Positions 36,248 through 48,717 are shown, numbered from the stretch's first letter. The stretch is 64,000 nt of DNA from Dactylellina haptotyla (GCA_031310005.1 CM062379.1:6324001-6388000); one strand, 5' to 3'. Notes: generated from the letters alone by a model not told the origin. A program made the numbers and translations.

Positions 36248-37145
36248 CTACCGCATCAACGGCGGTCTGTATTCCTTATTCATCATGATTCGAGTCACCA
36301 GCCACTCCACTGCTTCTCGGACACCAGTTCTTTAATAAAACGCAAAGTTAGTGTGACTTCTACTGAGAGAAATACGGAAAGAAAAGATGAGCCTACCCGG
36401 TCAAAGCACTAACTGGCAACACTCTGCTATCTCTGGCGCTCAGCCTCTCCGCGATTTTGTTGAAGACTTCTTTGATCTCCTCTACTTCCAGGCTCTCATC
36501 TCGATCCTGTTTGTTGGCCAACATCAATATTGGGATCCCCTCGGTGGCTTCGGCGTCCACAACGATCTCTAGGACATCGCGGCACTCTTCGATGCGGGGT
36601 TTATCGGTGGAGTCGACGACGAAGACGATAGCGTGTGCGGAACCGTAGTATTGCGTCCATAGGTTCCGGAGGGATTCCTGGCCGCCAATGTCCCAGAGCT
36701 TGAGGTAGATGGAAGGTAACGGGGGTGGGAGCGGGATTGTGGACATGTTCTGCCCGACGGTGGGAGGTTGGGCGCCTTGCTTTGGAGCGGCGACTCCAGG
36801 CAGGTATATTGATTTTATCTTTTCGAGGAGGGTCTTTTAGATATGAAACTTCCTGGTTAGTAAGATAATTTCTTTTCTCATTTCGATGATGTTAGGGGAA
36901 GTACCGTTTTCCCGGCATTGTCAAGGCCGAGAATTCTGTGAGAGATGATATGTGAGCATGCGCGCGCATTCGACTGGAAACCTCGTTTCTAAACTAAGCT
37001 GTTGGATGTCGAGGTGCCTTACAAGATCGAATACTCTGCGGGTGTGCGGTTAGCCCTCCGGATCCTGAACGAGACGTGAGAAGTCAGGCGCCATACCTTC
37101 TTTCGTGGTAGCGTAGTAGTACAGGCCCTTGAAAAGGTGATACAT
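36248..37145 (-). CDS. ARL3: Arl3/ARFRP1-type small GTPase
   Basis: An Arf-like GTPase that acts at the trans-Golgi with the receptor Sys1 and recruits Arl1. Five exons fit: 37145-37097, 37035-37023, 36935-36905, 36833-36397 and 36329-36248, giving 203 residues. It shows GLDNAGKT (P-loop), PTVGQN (switch I), LWDIGGQESLRNLW (switch II), NKQDRDE and SALTG. The N-terminus MYHLFKGLYYY resembles yeast Arl3 (MFHLVKGLY), where the initiator Met followed by an aromatic residue is acetylated by NatC in place of myristoylation. There is no Gly2, which fits this. Between P-loop and switch I is a short Pro/Ala-rich loop (LPGVAAPKQGAQ). Exons 2 and 3 have only 13 and 31 nt. The gene is divergent from FKBP12 with 394 bp between starts. 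The assignment is firm. Confidence 0.94.
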
Positions 37146-37539
37146 CTTATCGGATATCGAGGGCGACGGTGCCCATGCGGGTGTCGAAAGCGTCCGCGGA
37201 GGGAATGTTGGACCAGGCGGATGAAAAGAGAGAGAGAAGGGCAGAGATGAAGCCGGGGACGTTGGACGGGGCGGATGTGGTGCGACCGGGCTGAACGCGG
37301 CCAAGCCTGTTTCCAACATGAACCGTGCAACATCCAACGGCTAATTGGCAGAGACCCCACGCTGGCCTTTGCCCCACCGCGCCTTATAACAACGCCCAGC
37401 CGCCGCCCTTCTTCGTTCTGAACACCGTAGTTCACTTGACCTCCTTCTCCTCCTCCCTCAGAATACACACTCTGCCACTACTACCTACTCCGATTGCCTC
37501 CTCGCATCCAAGGAACTTAAAGATCCATACGCACGCACA
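37146..37539. promoter_or_regulatory. Divergent promoter region of ARL3 and FKBP12
   Basis: A 394-bp gap between divergent starts. A CT-rich tract (37437-37462) lies about 80 bp before the FKBP12 start, a common feature of strongly expressed fungal genes. Confidence 0.5.
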
Positions 37540-37920
37540 ATGGGTGTCAAGAAAGTCATCACCAAGCCCGGCAAGGGCGGCACCCCACGCAAGGGCGACA
37601 CCGTCGTCATGCACTACACCGGCAAGCTCGAAAACGGCAACAAGTTCGACTCCTCCCGCGATCGCAACCAGCCATTCGAGACCCCAATCGGCGTCGGACG
37701 GGTCATCCGCGGCTGGGACGAGGGCATCCTCGGCTTGGGCGGCGACCCGGCCATGCAGATTGGCGAACAGGCGACCCTGACCATCACCAGCGACTACGGC
37801 TACGGTGATCGAGGTGCCGGCGGCGTCATCCCAGGCGGTGCCACATTGATCTTCGACGTTGAACTCATCGACATCAAGAGACTGGGCGGCGAAGATCCTC
37901 CAAAGAAGGAAGAGCTATAA
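37540..37920 (+). CDS. FPR1: FKBP12-type peptidyl-prolyl isomerase
   Basis: Catalyses cis-trans isomerisation at proline and is the usual target of FK506 and rapamycin in fungi. A single exon gives 126 residues, against about 108-115 in typical relatives. Active-site residues of the family are seen: Tyr in VVMHYTG, Asp in KFDSSRDR, Val-Ile in GRVIRGW, the Trp of RGWDEG, Tyr in SDYGYGDRG and Phe in TLIFDVEL. After WDEG the protein has [16 protein letters not shown], where most FKBP12s have a segment about six residues shorter, so the short helix beside the pocket is lengthened. The C-terminus adds an acidic/basic tail, [12 protein letters not shown]. The gene lacks introns and has a C-rich codon bias, consistent with high expression. 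Confidence 0.93.
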   Translation: MGVKKVITKPGKGGTPRKGDTVVMHYTGKLENGNKFDSSRDRNQPFETPIGVGRVIRGWDEGILGLGGDPAMQIGEQATLTITSDYGYGDRGAGGVIPGGATLIFDVELIDIKRLGGEDPPKKEEL

Positions 37921-38701
37921 ATTAAGATTCCTGTAAATAGAATACAATCTACAAGATTAAAATCACAAAGTTAGCTGTCAGCTACAAAGCTGTCCTGCGA
38001 AACGTTACACCACTATTCTGCTGCAGTAAACGCTTATAAGTTGCTGAAAACCAATTGTAGAACTTTGAATTCCTCTAGTTATACTTAGGAATAGCAATGC
38101 ATTTAATATTTTCTGTCCGGAATCCTCCCTCGCGGCCTCGCGGTCTACAGTCTGGTTGGAGTTGCCACCCGTAAATTGATAACTTGATCAAGCTGCAGCT
38201 ACGAGACTGTAAGCTGCGATGGGGCAAAACACAACGCAACACAAAGTAACTATACCATCTAGCTGTATTTATCGAGGATAGAAAAGCTGATTCCATTTCA
38301 CACATTGGCCAAGCTAGCTACAGTTCATGTGTGCTCTTGAATCGAAAGAACGTGTTCTAGAACGATATAGAGCGAAGTCTTCATGTACCGGTCACTTGAA
38401 AAGTTACATTTCACCAAACGTAGTGCCGCTCGCACATGCAGAGTGGTAGATCTTGGGTCTAGTTCTGCTACCGAGTAAGATACTTGTAAATGGTGACAAT
38501 ATGTATTGAATGGATATCAAGGTATCTATCTACATCTATCTTTTATAACCGTTCCAGAATTGCTCTCTAACATCTACGTATACCTCCACTCTAACATCAT
38601 GCTCAACCATGTCGCACTATTCACACGCAACAAACGAAAAAGAAAAAAAAGACAAGTCAAATGGCATCGAGTCCAAAAAAAGAAACGAAATCTACACGGG
38701 A
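37921..38701. other. Convergent 3' flanks of FKBP12 and HOM3
   Basis: 781 bp, AT-rich, no gene recognised. Short frames only. Confidence 0.5.
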
Positions 38702-40314
38702 TCAACGTTCAAAGAGCACTTGGTCATGAATAACCCTCAAAGCCTTCGCCGCATCCTTCTCATCAATCACACATGAGATATTAATCTCACTGGCCCCCTG
38801 ACTGATCATTTCGATATTCACCTCGCTCGCCGCAAGCGTGGTGAACATCTTGCCCGCGATACCAACCATATTCTTCATGTGCTTCCCGACTAAGCTCAGA
38901 ATCGTCATGTTTCGGATAACATCGACGGTTCCGTACTTCCTCAGATCCTCGATCGCATCGCGCATGTGTTCCTCGCGGACCTCAGCGTGCAGGGCCATGG
39001 AGACGTGTACTTCCGAGGTGGAAATCAAATCGATGACGAGCTGGTATCTGTCTAATGTGGAGAATATGTTGGCGAAGAAACCGTGCGAGAGAGATTTGCG
39101 GTTGGAGTGGATGTTGAGGACGATGATCTTGTTCTTGATAGTTACAGCTGTGGGGCGGCGTGGGCGCAACTGCAGGAGATGTGCAGATTCAGACCTCAAC
39201 AGCTTTGGAGGGTGGGGCGGAGTGTCCAGACCCTTGGTGGACATGGTATCCGGGAAGATAACAGTGCCCGGGCCGGTTGGGTTTTCGACGTTCTTGATAC
39301 GGATAGGAATGCGGGCGCGGATAACTTGTTCCATAGTATACGGGTGGATGACCTCGGAGCCGTAGTAGGTCAATTCGGCCGCTTCCTCGGGGGTGATGGT
39401 AGGGAGGAGTTTTGCGGATGGGACCTTTCGCGGGTCAGCGGTGAAGATACCGTCGACTTCCTTCCATACTTGGAGTTCGTCCGCATCGATACCGACGGCG
39501 ACGAGGGCAGCGCAGAGGTCTGTATATCCGCGACCGATGACATCGAGTAAGCTGCCGGGAACGTAACCGAAGAAACCGGTAATGACGGGAACTCTATCAC
39601 CACATTGGAGGATTCGCTCGCCAAGGCGCTGGGCCAAGTCATCATAGAAGTTCTGGCAGAGACCACCCTTCATTTGGTAGCCAGACGGGAGAATGTTCTC
39701 CAAGTTTACGTATTCGGCATCAACACCTCTATCTTTGAGTAGGGTGGTCATCAGCCTACAGCTGAGCTTCTCACCAGCACCGATGATGATATCCTTGGAT
39801 TTTGGAGAGATCTCATTGATGATTTGAGCTGCGCCAAGGAAGCTTGCGAGCTTGCCGCACTCGGCTTCGATATGGCGGCAGAGTTCCGCGGCCAAGTCTT
39901 GGTTCTTGATGAGCTTTCTAGCTTCATTAATATGGTCTTCACGAATTTGGTTGACGACATCGAGGTACTTGGTCGAGTCCGTGACCATGGCCTGAGCTGC
40001 AGCGTTCAACAACCTATATTGAGAAATATTAATATTGGCGTCTATAAATACCCCTGCGCTTTGGGTAGGATTTTGGACTCTTACCGATTGGTGGTACCCT
40101 CGGCCTTAGTATCCGTGCTTCGGGCAGAGCACACGATGGCAACCTTGTTCTGGGCAACATAGACCTTTACGATCTCCTCAGCGATCTTTTCAGGGAATTT
40201 GCCGACGCTGGTGCCACCGAACTTCTGGATGACCCAGCCGGCGGGGGCCTGGTTGTGGTACAGGCCCTCGTCCCCGTTGACGGAGTTTGGTGGGGAGTGT
40301 TGTTCCGAGACCAT
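38702..40314 (-). CDS. HOM3: Aspartate kinase
   Basis: First enzyme of the aspartate pathway to Thr, Met and Ile; phosphorylates L-aspartate with ATP. Exons 40314-40085 and 40013-38702 give 513 residues. The kinase domain opens with WVIQKFGGTSVGKF and includes GAGEKLSCRLM, VITGFFGYVPG, IGRGYTDLCAALVAVGIDADELQVWKEVDGIFTADPR and YYGSEVIHPYTM. Two ACT domains follow (VLNIHSNRKSLSHGFFANIFSTL and ILSLVGKHMKNMVGIAGKMF). These would bind threonine as feedback inhibitor, as known for yeast Hom3. I chose the ATG at 40314; an in-frame ATG at 40401 would add 29 residues, which I judge to be leader. The single intron is 71 bp. The assignment is firm. Confidence 0.95.
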
Positions 40315-41968
40315 GTTTGCAAGAAATCTTGGTTTGTATTTTGAAGATGGATCGTCGACGAACAAAATGTTACGTAAGAGAAACCGATGGCGCAATTTCA
40401 ACCGTTTGCAATTGGGACCGTTCGAACCGAGCTATTTGGAAGCAACGTCCAAACACGCACAGCTAGTGCCTAGAAGAGAGATGGCTGACAGCGGGTTCTC
40501 GCGGGGAGAGGAAGAGGAACTGAGAGTAGAAGGCGAAGACGGAGAGAGAGTGGCGGGTATCGTTATCTGGGCCAGAAGGGGTGTCCTTTGTACTGGATGA
40601 TATCCAAGGGGAGCGAGAGGTCCGCGACAAGATCGAGGCGGGAGAGGGATAACGGATATGACTGGAGCGAATTGTAGTCCTGGGAACTGCTTTCCATGTG
40701 TGTGGTACAGGTCGTTGACACAAGCTTGTTAGAAGGGCTGTGGTTGAGACATGTATGTTGTTGTGTTCTCTTCGTGTATAAGAAATAATCTCGAGATGAG
40801 GGGCCGAGGCGAAGGGAGCGAGACGGTTAAATAGATAAAATAGCGCTCAATTGTCCACGATGAGTAAACGGGAGCCCGGCTAGCGGTCGTAGTAGCAGTG
40901 GCCGTGGTTGTGGCAGTGGCAGCGGTGTCGAGAGAGAGCTAGCTAGCTGTAGTGGCGATGGATCAGAATAGGTGGTCATAAAATTTTCTCTTTCGTCCGA
41001 CTGGGCACAATACGACGAGACGGTATGCAAGTGCGCAAGCCGTCTGCAGGCGAGATGCGAGATTGCGGGCACTTGGTGAAGGATTGGCCCTCGGAACGGT
41101 TGCCTTGCAGACTAGGAAACTCTAAGTGCTACTCACCGGCGATAGTCTGCAGCGTGCGTGCTCGCTGTACGGGACATTCGGGCAGCGTCTTTTTCTTCTC
41201 TATCGGACGAAAAAGTACCTCAGGAGAAAAGCCAGCGGGAAAGAGAGAAAAAAAAGGGCAAGCCAACCTTATTCCTCCGAAGACGGCCTCGTTGATTCAC
41301 CAGCGGACGCAAAGATGCCAGATCCATGCCGTACGACCAGCCCCCAGCCAATCAGCTCCCCGGCCGCACGGTGCACTAGTGCCAGACCAGATCCATGGGT
41401 GCGTCGCATGGGTATGGGCCATGCAGGGAAGCATTTCGGTGTCAGAAAATATTAATTCCCGCAGCGTGCGCACTCCAGAAGAATCGAATCCGTCAGATGT
41501 CGACGTAATACATCACCGACCACTGACTTCTGGCGGATCCGGGGTTTTCTCTTCCACGAAAACCGTATAATCCAAACATCGCCATCTATGCATGCAGTCC
41601 GGCCTGCTTTCGTCCAAACGACCCAGCAAGAAGTTAAAATGCATCTAATGCCTATATCTTTATCGTTTTTGGCATGTGACAATAAATTGTCCATCTGTGG
41701 CTTCCTGCCCCACGCCGCTATATCGCTCTTGTCTGCACTTAAGCGCCGCTTTAGGCTGCTGCACCCGAATAGCACTATCAAACACTGGCGGCCCCATTAT
41801 CGTGGTCTAAATCTTCCGTCTCCCAGAACCTGTATTTTCGTGCATGAAACCTTACAAGGTAATTTTTTACAAAAATTCGCAATGTCGACCCTTCTCATAT
41901 CTCGCTCGTGATACCCCACCCCACGCGCAAGTACACAAAAGCAGAATTATATACCTTCACAAGCTTCC
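40315..41968. other. Intergenic region upstream of HOM3
   Basis: 1.65 kb. It covers the HOM3 promoter on the left and the 3' end of the G-patch gene on the right. Reading frames up to 181 codons occur but match no family. A purine-rich stretch precedes HOM3. I saw no clear amino-acid-starvation operator. Confidence 0.45.
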
Positions 41969-44269
41969 TCAATCCTCCTCTTCCTCGTCGGAATCGTCTC
42001 CAAAGATCGCCTTGAAGACCTCGTCCCCAGCTCTCTCCGCCTCCAATGCGGGGTTGAAATTAACATCCACCACCTCTTCTCCCACCTCCTCGTTAACCTT
42101 CTCGTCTACCTCCATGCTTTCCGTTTCACCCCCTTCCCGTCCCCGGCTCTCGAACCCCACACTTCTCGACTCCTTCCATTCCATATTCGTATTGGCTTCA
42201 ATCATCAGCCGGTCCATCTCCCTCTTGTTCACTAGCTCCACGTCTTTACCTCCTGCCTCCTCATCCCCCACCGGATCCACGTGCACGGGCGGAGGCACGT
42301 TAAACCTCTTGCACAGCAACCTCGTCGGGTAAAACCGCACGATGCTTCTCGTCATCGCACCATACATTCCCATCTTGGCGGCCGTAACCGCTGGGTCCTC
42401 AGTTTTCGCCGCAGGTCGACTGATCAATGTTTCTGCCGTCTCCAAATTACTACTTCCACCCGTGGTCGGAAGCTGTGACGCCATTGATGATGAAGATGTA
42501 AACCTGTTCGCCATGAGACCCGTCACGGGCTTGAAGATTCTCGCTGCATTTGCAAACTCGTGAAGCTCCTTGGCCCAGTCTTCTAGTGATACGTCTTTGT
42601 TCTACATTAGAGTTAGTAATCCTGATGAGTCCGCATAAAAATTGATCGCCGTGAATGAAAGCATACCCTTAGAGGCATCCCTTGCCGTATCCCAGCTTTT
42701 ATCTCTAGGAATGTCCTGTACCGCACCCGCTTATCGGGTGCGTCTGCATATGGTAAGAACCCTTTGAGCGCACTCTCTGCCACTGACTGTTCAAGGTATG
42801 GTATCGCATCTTTACTCTTCTGTAAAGCGTCCTTGCCAGTATCGACTTGTTCTCCTTTCGCTTGTGGTAGATTCTTCTTCCCTGATGCTGATGCTATACG
42901 CTCTCTCGCCGCTGGCGTCAAGAAGTCGAAGACTGATTTCCCGGGCAGCTGCTCTTCACCCAGCAGTGCACCTCTGGCTTTTATGTCGAGCTTCGCAGGT
43001 GCTGTTGCGGCCGTCGCTTTCGCAGCTGCATATCTCTCTGGGTCTGCTAGTAACCTCTGCGGTACCCAACCTTCAGGAGCTTTGGGTAATGGGAACTCTT
43101 TGGCGGATTGGTCCCAAAATGGTTCTTCAGAGAGAATAAATCCAGGTAAAGGCAGCGTTCCATCACGACATCTCCGGGCCTTCTGGCGATTCAAGTTATC
43201 CTTCTTTGACACGAAGACATGTCGTCCAGAAACGCCCGGGCCAGGTTTTTGTACTAATCCAACACCCGTAGCAGTCGTAGGACCACCAGTAGCTTTAGCT
43301 TTCTTCTTCTTATCCCCTCCTAAAACTTTGTTATAGGTGGATTTGGGCTTGATCTCGTAGATATCCTCATCGTCTTCGCCATCATCGTTGAAAACGCCTA
43401 CTCCCATCCCTAGCCTTATGTTGGGTTTCTTCAGAGGTTTCGTAATGACAGCCGGCTTTGCCGCTTCCTCGTCGTCCGCTTTGAGTTCCCCTGTATACCC
43501 TAAACCTTTCGCATCCGATTTAAACGGGTAATTGGGCACCTTGACATCATCAGGCGGGAACAAATACGTCTTGAAATCGTCATGTCCGTCCCCTTCTTGG
43601 TCCCTCATCTTCCGCCTGACTTTCGGTCCGACACCCGTACCTTCCCTCCAGCCCATTTTCTGCATCAATTGCTTCCCCAGCGGGAACTCTTCCACACCGG
43701 GAATAGACAACATATCGAACAACGCAGCCGTATTCGCGAGCCCTTTATTCGCCAGTTCCTCGGCCATAGAACCCGCACCAGCGGCAGCCTCCGCTTCCCG
43801 TGCAATTCGCCGCTCTTCCTCCGCGGCAGCATCGGCACGGTCCTCATCGTCCATGAAATCCTCCGGTTTCAACGCAGATACCTTGGCGCGGTTCGTACGC
43901 GAGGATGTGAAGGTCGCCGGTGTCCATCCTGCACGGTGATTATACGGTGTCAGTCGATTCGTGTTCTCCTTTCCTGTTATTCCCCTACGATGAATGAAAG
44001 GATGCATGATAGCTGGGTGATTGGGGACAGACACCTTCTTTCGACCCTACTGTGTTGAAGTAGCCAGCGCTGTAGCCTCCTGTGAAAGCGCCGTGGAGTC
44101 GTTTCCGGCCGCGTTCGTCCACGACTTCCTGTTTCCAGACCGGGAGGAAGGCATCTTCGTCTTTGGATTTGGGATCCGGTGGCGGGAGAGGAGTGCCGTA
44201 GATGACGTATGGGGATATATCCTCCTTTTCGAAGGCGGCGCGTGAGCGCTTTTGCGGGTAGTAGGACAT
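41969..44269 (-). CDS. GPATCH1/TOUGH-like G-patch splicing protein
   Basis: A nuclear G-patch protein associated with spliceosomes. Exons 44269-44035, 43928-42667 and 42601-41969 give 709 residues. The N-terminal family domain (DUF1604) reads [12 protein letters not shown], then [18 protein letters not shown] and [16 protein letters not shown]. The G-patch follows, with [20 protein letters not shown]. The middle holds [23 protein letters not shown] and a Gly/Pro/Val run; [26 protein letters not shown] is characteristic of the family. The C-terminus includes [27 protein letters not shown] and an acidic DDSDEEEED end. Introns are 106 and 65 bp. The name is by family resemblance, and function in this fungus is inferred. 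Confidence 0.9.
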
Positions 44270-44662
44270 CGCGATGGCGATGGAGAGTGTGATGGAGTGA
44301 GTCGTTGAAGTGATGTGGGACTGAGCAACATCCCAATTTAGCTGACCATATTCAACACATACAAATCCTAACAGGAATATTACGACGAGTCTTGGTCCAC
44401 AAATGATTTATTTATACCGGCCGCGGGAAAGAATAATTTTGGGTGACAGTCGCCGATTCTTAATTTTCCGATAGCTTCAGTATTTTCATTTACGAGTAGT
44501 CTATAGTCTATTGATCTACTCACTAGCAATTTAATTTAATGATAGAATCGAAGCATGCTACTGACTAAACAGTGTAAGCTCTAAAGGTGACAATGCGGTT
44601 CGTTCTGAAACCCCTCAGAAATTCGTATATATAATCTCAACTTTTATTATTTACAAATCAAT
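44270..44662. promoter_or_regulatory. G-patch gene promoter and ARG4 3' end
   Basis: 393 bp, AT-rich, between two minus-strand genes. No specific site recognised. Confidence 0.4.
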
Positions 44663-46111
44663 TCACTGCAAAGCTTCTGTCAATACCTCAATCTGTTTCA
44701 GCACGCTAGCTTTGCATGTTCCGCCAATAGACTGCCTCAACTCCACACTCCTTTCAAAGTCGAACACCTCAAGGACGTCGGCTTCGAATCGCTTGTCAAT
44801 GGTCTGCAAGACCTCCAACCCCAGTTTGTCGATGCCACTCAATCCCCTTTGCTCAGCTTCCCTCACGCAGGAGCCACTGATGTGGTGGGTCTCTCTGAAG
44901 GGAACACCCTTCCTGACTAGGTAATCAGCCAAATCGGTGGCAAGCATGTCCATCGTCAAAGCGGCCTTCATCTTCTCTGGGTAGATTGTCAAGGTAGCTA
45001 CAACGCCGGTGGCGATTTGCAACGAGTTTTTTACAGTAGTGACGCAGTCGAATAGCGGTTCCTTGTCCTCCTGGAGGTCTTTGTTGTAGCTGCTTGGCAG
45101 GCCCTTGACGGTATACAGGAAACCAGCCATCTGTAATCGTTAGCACGCTTTTAAAGAATGTTATATTTCGGATTGATCACATACCTGACCGAAAACTCGG
45201 CCGCTCTTCCCTCTCAATAGCTCTAAACTATCGCTGTTCTTTTTCTGTGGCATCAAGCTACTTCCCGTGCTGTAGGCATCTGCCAGTGTAACGAATCCGA
45301 ACTCAGCTGTGGAATAGATAATCAAATCCTCACTCCACCTCGAGACGTGGTTCATCATCAAAGTAGACCACTGCAGTGTCTCAACTACGAAGTCGCGATC
45401 TGCGACACCGAGCAAACTATTCTGAATGACACCGTCAAACCCAAGTTCCTTTGCTAAGAACTCTCGATCGAGATTGAATGGGTTGCCCGCCAGTGCACCA
45501 CACCCCAAAGGACTCTTGTTAACCCTCTTCTTCAACTCCCTCAACCTCTCTAGATCGGACAAGAATTCGAACGCATGCGACATCATCCAATGGCTCCACC
45601 TTATCGGCTGAGCACGCTGGACGTGGGTGTACCCCGGCATCAACGCATCGATCTGCTCCTCCGCCCTGAACACCGTCGCCTTCAAGAAATCTACCAGAAA
45701 TTTCTCAATGTAGTTAAGCTCATCTCGAAGCCACAGCCTCATATCCGTTGCCACCTGGTCGTTCCTCGACCGCCCAGTGTGTAGCTTGCCCGCGATGTGG
45801 GTACCGATAATCTCACCCAGTCGTCTCTCGTTGGCGGTGTGGATGTCCTCGTCGACGTCCGGCTGGACGACAAAGGTGTTGGTGGCCCATTCTTGCTTGA
45901 CCTTTTCGAGTCCCTCGATTATAGCGTCACGCTCGGCTTCAGTGAGGATTCCGGCTTTGCAGGTAGCTTTGGCGTATGCTTGGGAGCCGAGGATGTCCTG
46001 GGCGTACATGCGCTTGTCGTAGGAGAGAGACTCATTGTACATTTGCATGAGCGGGTCAGTTTTGCCAGAGAATCGGCCGCCCCAGAGTTTTAACTTTGAA
46101 GGCTCAGACAT
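44663..46111 (-). CDS. ARG4: Argininosuccinate lyase
   Basis: Splits argininosuccinate to arginine and fumarate in arginine synthesis. Exons 46111-45185 and 45130-44663 give 464 residues, the normal length. It shows [14 protein letters not shown] at the N-terminus, [30 protein letters not shown] and [12 protein letters not shown] (catalytic His region). The signature is [27 protein letters not shown] with the catalytic Ser. The end reads [15 protein letters not shown]. The upstream frame adds 18 residues before MSEPS, which I regard as leader. The single 54-bp intron splits after GRVFGQ. The gene is divergent from ARP10. The assignment is firm. Confidence 0.96.
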
Positions 46112-46618
46112 GTTGGCTGCGTAACATGAGAATATCAGTGAGGCTTCCAAATGTTGGAACAGCAAGTGTATGAGCGTACCTGTTCAATTGATTGATAATA
46201 CTACTTCCCGCCGAGATTATCTATATTTATGGAATCGAAGAGATTTCGGCGACTCAATGGCTTCCTTGAGCGAAAATTTGCAAGCTAATGCGGGAAGATT
46301 GCTCGAATATGCGGGTCATTCAATCTGAAGTTGGGCTGTCGCGGTGGAGCTCAGAGCCCCGCGTTCTTTTATCCGTTATCGGACCCCGGTGCCCCGGTGC
46401 CCACTCCCCGGAGAAAACAGAGCTGCCCGAGCATCACCGGGGACGCTCACCTCACCTCGAAGCTTCAACAACAAGCTTCCAGCGCACTTCTCCTCCCGCA
46501 GCTTCAATTGACTGACGGCCAAACCCAGTCCATTGCGCATCGCCATTATGATAACGAGATAGCTTCCTCTATCCAATCCGTCGCCCTTCCTACCCGCATC
46601 TCACTCTCATTTCCAGCC
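46112..46618. promoter_or_regulatory. Divergent promoter region of ARG4 and ARP10
   Basis: 507 bp between divergent starts. CGACTCA near 46250 resembles one half of the Gcn4/Cpc1 site TGACTCA but is not a perfect copy. Confidence 0.4.
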
Positions 46619-48377
46619 ATGTCCTCGCGCGACCCTACCAAACTAGCTCCGACGACACCGTACAGGTCGTCCGCAGCGAGCCACCGCACCTCCCTCACAG
46701 CCAATCCAAGCACGCCCCAGTCTCGCTTTTCAGCTTCCGCCTTCTCCTCCCCCGGCGCATCGTCGCTCCACCAGGTCGACGAACCTCTGGTCTTCGAACT
46801 TGGCACTAGATTCTTCCGCGCCGGCTTCTCGAATGAATCTGCTCCACGATGCAAAATCGGTATCACACCGGCAATGTATGGCCGAGAGGGCCTCAAAGGG
46901 CGCGGCGGAACCCGCACCAACCGTCGAACCGGCGAGCCAGCGGGACCCCGGATACGGAACACAGGAAGCGAGGAGTGGGAGCTCTGGCTCAACGATTTGA
47001 GGCTTAAGGACCTAGGCGTCGTCGAGGATCTAATGGAGCGGGTGCTTCGAGAAGCTTACAACAAGTACGTCCTCTCTGTATCACAAACTCGGATTGGTCA
47101 GACAAGCAAGAAAATGACTAAATAATAACACACGCGGAAATAACAGATATCTACTAATAGAATCGAAATCCAAACGTCTGATCATAATCATCCCGCCAGT
47201 ATTCCCTCTCGCTCTCCAAAACACCCTCTCGCAGCTTCTATTCCTCCACTTCCAGCCGCCCACGATAACATACCTCTCATCTCCCGTTCTCAGCTGCCTC
47301 GCAGCCGGCCTGCGATCAGCTCTAGTCGTCGACATCGGCTGGCAGGAAACCACAATCACCCCGGTGTACGAACTCCGTCCGCTACCCGCACACATCAAAT
47401 TCTCCAGCCGGGGGACTAAGAGCCTTGTCGAAATATTCGGGCAGCTCCTGTGGAATACCATCAAACCCGAAGGCGACGACGAAAGTTGGTGGAGAATCTT
47501 CAACTGGGCTGAAGTCGAGGATGTATCGACCCGCTACGGATGGTGTAAGAGTTCCGCGGACGCACGAGAAGCAGCGCGGCTACGGGCCAGGCAGGCGTTC
47601 GGGTTGGGATTGGATAAAGATGCGGACGGTGAAGTGAACGAGGATGGAGAAAAGATCAGGAAGACATCAGCGGATATTAGAGCGCAGAGGCGGAGGGAGA
47701 CTATCGAGGGTGCGCAAGTCGACGTTTCCTTCAAAACACCGCTCTTGAGAGAGAGCACGACAGCTTTGACTTTGCCTTTCGAGGCGATGAGTATAGCTGC
47801 GGAGTATGCATTTTTCCTGCCCAGTTGGATAAAAGTAGAAAGTTTTAAGAACGAAGAGGGGTATATTCCCATACCGAGCGTCGAGGATTTAATGGATGGA
47901 TGCCAAGGTAGAGTGGAATACGAAGACGAGTCAGAGTATACTCTACCGTATCTAGTTTTCCTCACGCTACTCAATTGCCCAGTTGATGTCCGAGCGGTTT
48001 GTATCCCGAGGATCATCATCACAGGCGGGGCGGCGAATATGCCGGGGCTCAAAGCAAGGATTCTAAGTGACTTAAAAGAACTAGTGGAGGATAGGGGGGG
48101 CTGGAATATCGTAAAAAGGAGGAACGCAAAGGGCGATGACAGGCGGAGAGAGTTAGTGGAAAAGAAGCCTAAGAAGGTAGAAGTAGAGCTCCTTCAAAGC
48201 GAAAAAGATGACTTAAGAATCAAGTACGCGAAGCTAGGAGGTGTGGCCCCAGGCACCATCAGAGGAGTAGAGACCATGGGAGCTTGGGCGGGTGGCAGCA
48301 TATTATCGGGGGCAAGGATCAAAGGTTCTGTGGAAGTGGAGAGAGAGAAATTTATGAGTACTCATCGAATGGGATAG
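46619..48377 (+). CDS. ARP10: Actin-related protein 10 (dynactin pointed-end subunit)
   Basis: Arp10 (Arp11 in Neurospora) caps the pointed end of the Arp1 filament in dynactin. Exons 46619-47064 and 47147-48377 give 558 residues. After a Ser/Thr/Pro-rich start comes PLVFELGTRFFRAGFSNESAPRCKIGI, a divergent actin P1 loop, then NKYLLIESKSKRLIIIIPPVFP. VVDIGWQETTITPVYE is a divergent P2 loop. Late motifs are PSVEDLMDGCQG and IIITGGAANMPGLKARILSDL, which match the actin-fold back end. A charged insert (residues about 300-350) and a C-terminal KKPKKVEVELL insert are seen. Catalytic ATPase residues are degenerate, as expected for Arp10. The call rests on fold motifs; Arp10 rather than another Arp is likely but less certain. 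Confidence 0.82.
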
Positions 48378-48717
48378 CGTTACACTATCTACACGAACTT
48401 GAGAAACCCGAAATGGCCGTCGTTGGCCAAAATCATCATATTTATGAATCTAGCGGATACCATTTTTTTGTTAGAAATAATACGAGTCCCAGTTTGGATG
48501 GGCTTGGTTTTCACGGAAAAATATCTGTGGCGTCGTCTTTGCCTTTATGATAGGCCTTGCATATATATCTCAAGATTGAAAACCCTTTTTATAAGAGTGG
48601 GTTTCCCAAAATCACATTCTCATTCGCTAGATATATAAAATATATGCAAAGGTCATTGACTGATCTCGTAGAGCTAGTACTCGCCCTACTAAGTAACTAT
48701 CATCTCAGCAAACTATC
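48378..48717. other. Convergent 3' flanks of ARP10 and OCT1
   Basis: 340 bp of AT-rich DNA between convergent genes. No gene is seen. Confidence 0.45.

Noticed and set aside
40315-40401. Aspartokinase start 29 codons upstream
   Set aside because: The added residues lack similarity to the family and the conserved N-terminus begins shortly after the inner ATG.
41025-41570. 181-codon plus-strand frame
   Set aside because: No recognisable domain, mixed composition, lies in the intergenic DNA upstream of HOM3.
46240-46260. Gcn4/Cpc1 site upstream of ARG4
   Set aside because: Only CGACTCA is found; one mismatch at the first base, too weak to call.
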